A stretch of DNA of 64,000 nt from Flavobacteriaceae bacterium UBA3591 (GTDB taxonomy: Bacteria > Bacteroidota > Bacteroidia > Flavobacteriales > Flavobacteriaceae), in assembly GCA_002375695.1 (NCBI GenBank), contig DFMO01000003.1:17466-81465 (forward strand), read 5' to 3'. Shown one piece after another: positions 63,723 to 64,000 of this stretch (the stretch's first letter is position 1; each line of letters starts with the position of its first letter). The notes below the pieces were generated by a model. It saw only the letters and a program-made list of their open reading frames with translations, did no database searches and was not told the DNA's origin. Both the position numbers and the translations under genes were made by a program.

Positions 63723-63796
63723 CTATTGTCGGATTTTTCAACCTTAAAACAGTTTCCAACCTGCGATTGAGGAGACATTTAGATTTTAACAACACT

Positions 63797-64000
63797 ATGG
63801 CAACCCAAAAAAGACTTTTTCTTCTCGACGCTTACGCCTTAATTTTTCGCGGCTATTATGCGCTTATAAAAAACCCAACAATTAATAGCAAAGGCCAAGA
63901 TACTTCGGCTATTTTAGGATTTTTAAATTCACTTTTTGATGTTATTCGTCGTGAAAGACCCGATCATCTCGCAGTGTGTTTTGATAAAGACGGTAGCGCC
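63797..64000 (+). CDS. polA: DNA polymerase I, N-terminal part (cut by window)
   Basis: The frame from ATG 63797 reads MATQKRLFLLDAYALIFRGYYALIKNP, then SKGQDTSAILGFLNSLFDVI and PDHLAVCFDKDGSA at the right edge. This is the start of the 5'-3' exonuclease domain of DNA polymerase I (LLDAYALIFRGYYA replaces the usual LIDG-S-L-yRaYyA; Asp and Arg ligand positions are kept). The rest of the gene is outside the window. Confidence 0.92.
   Translation, partial: MATQKRLFLLDAYALIFRGYYALIKNPTINSKGQDTSAILGFLNSLFDVIRRERPDHLAVCFDKDGSA

Larger units (their letters stand above)
63351..63796. other. Gap between thioredoxin-fold gene and polA, with promoters
   Basis: No gene is seen in these 446 bp. It contains the thioredoxin promoter at one end and the polA promoter at the other. 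Between 63704 and 63722, TTCGAGCGCAGTCGAG forms part of a repeat typical of flavobacterial intergenic regions. Confidence 0.55.

Overview
The window looks like a chromosomal segment of a marine-type Flavobacteriaceae (Bacteroidota). The support is AT-rich DNA, many TAnnTTTG (-7) promoter boxes typical of the Bacteroidota primary sigma factor, and lineage-marker genes: SprA/Sov of the type IX secretion system, a RemB-like protein, an alternative complex III (ACIII) operon, a DUF2723 protein, a DUF5916 protein and a two-domain malic enzyme. No species is assigned.

Region 1 (1-5.5 kb): haem-copper oxidase subunit III (cut by the window edge) and haem O synthase CtaB, a secreted metallo-beta-lactamase-fold hydrolase, an outer-membrane barrel protein with an N-terminal TonB-like domain (RemB-like), and a TonB protein. 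Region 2 (5.5-18.7 kb, all minus strand): a VanZ-like protein overlapping gcvH, the giant sprA gene, ruvA, maeB, queG and ruvB. Region 3 (18.8-30.7 kb, minus): one respiratory operon actA-actB-actC-actD-actE-actF-coxB-coxA. It encodes a quinol:cytochrome c oxidoreductase (ACIII) and the core of its partner aa3-type oxidase. CtaB and subunit III of region 1 serve the same branch of respiration. Region 4 (30.9-40.2 kb): a SPOR protein, a DUF5916 outer-membrane-type protein, the rimP-nusA-infB translation/transcription operon with a terminator-like hairpin in its leader, and a universal stress protein followed directly by a lipoprotein.

Region 5 (about 40.25-58.77 kb) is an integrated genomic island. 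It lies between a displaced 3' fragment of tRNA-Gln at the left end and the intact tRNA-Gln(TTG) gene at the right end. A tyrosine recombinase sits next to the left end, followed by an accessory protein, an excisionase-like HTH protein, a DUF3987 ATPase, a DUF6371/toprim-type protein and a repeat-bearing noncoding stretch. Together these form a Bacteroidota-style integration and replication module. Cargo is a type I restriction-modification system whose R and M/S genes are separated by a PD-(D/E)XK nuclease gene, a remnant cysteine-knuckle ORF and a small membrane protein. After this come a secreted protein, a lipoprotein, a membrane-anchored protein of unknown role, and a 2TM-GAF protein overlapping a small polar protein. 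The last two are the best candidates here for something undescribed.

Region 6 (58.8-64 kb): tRNA-Gln, a large DUF2723 membrane protein, a polysaccharide deacetylase, a thioredoxin-fold protein without the catalytic cysteines, and the start of polA. Removing the island would restore a simple order: lipoprotein, tRNA-Gln terminator, tRNA-Gln, DUF2723.
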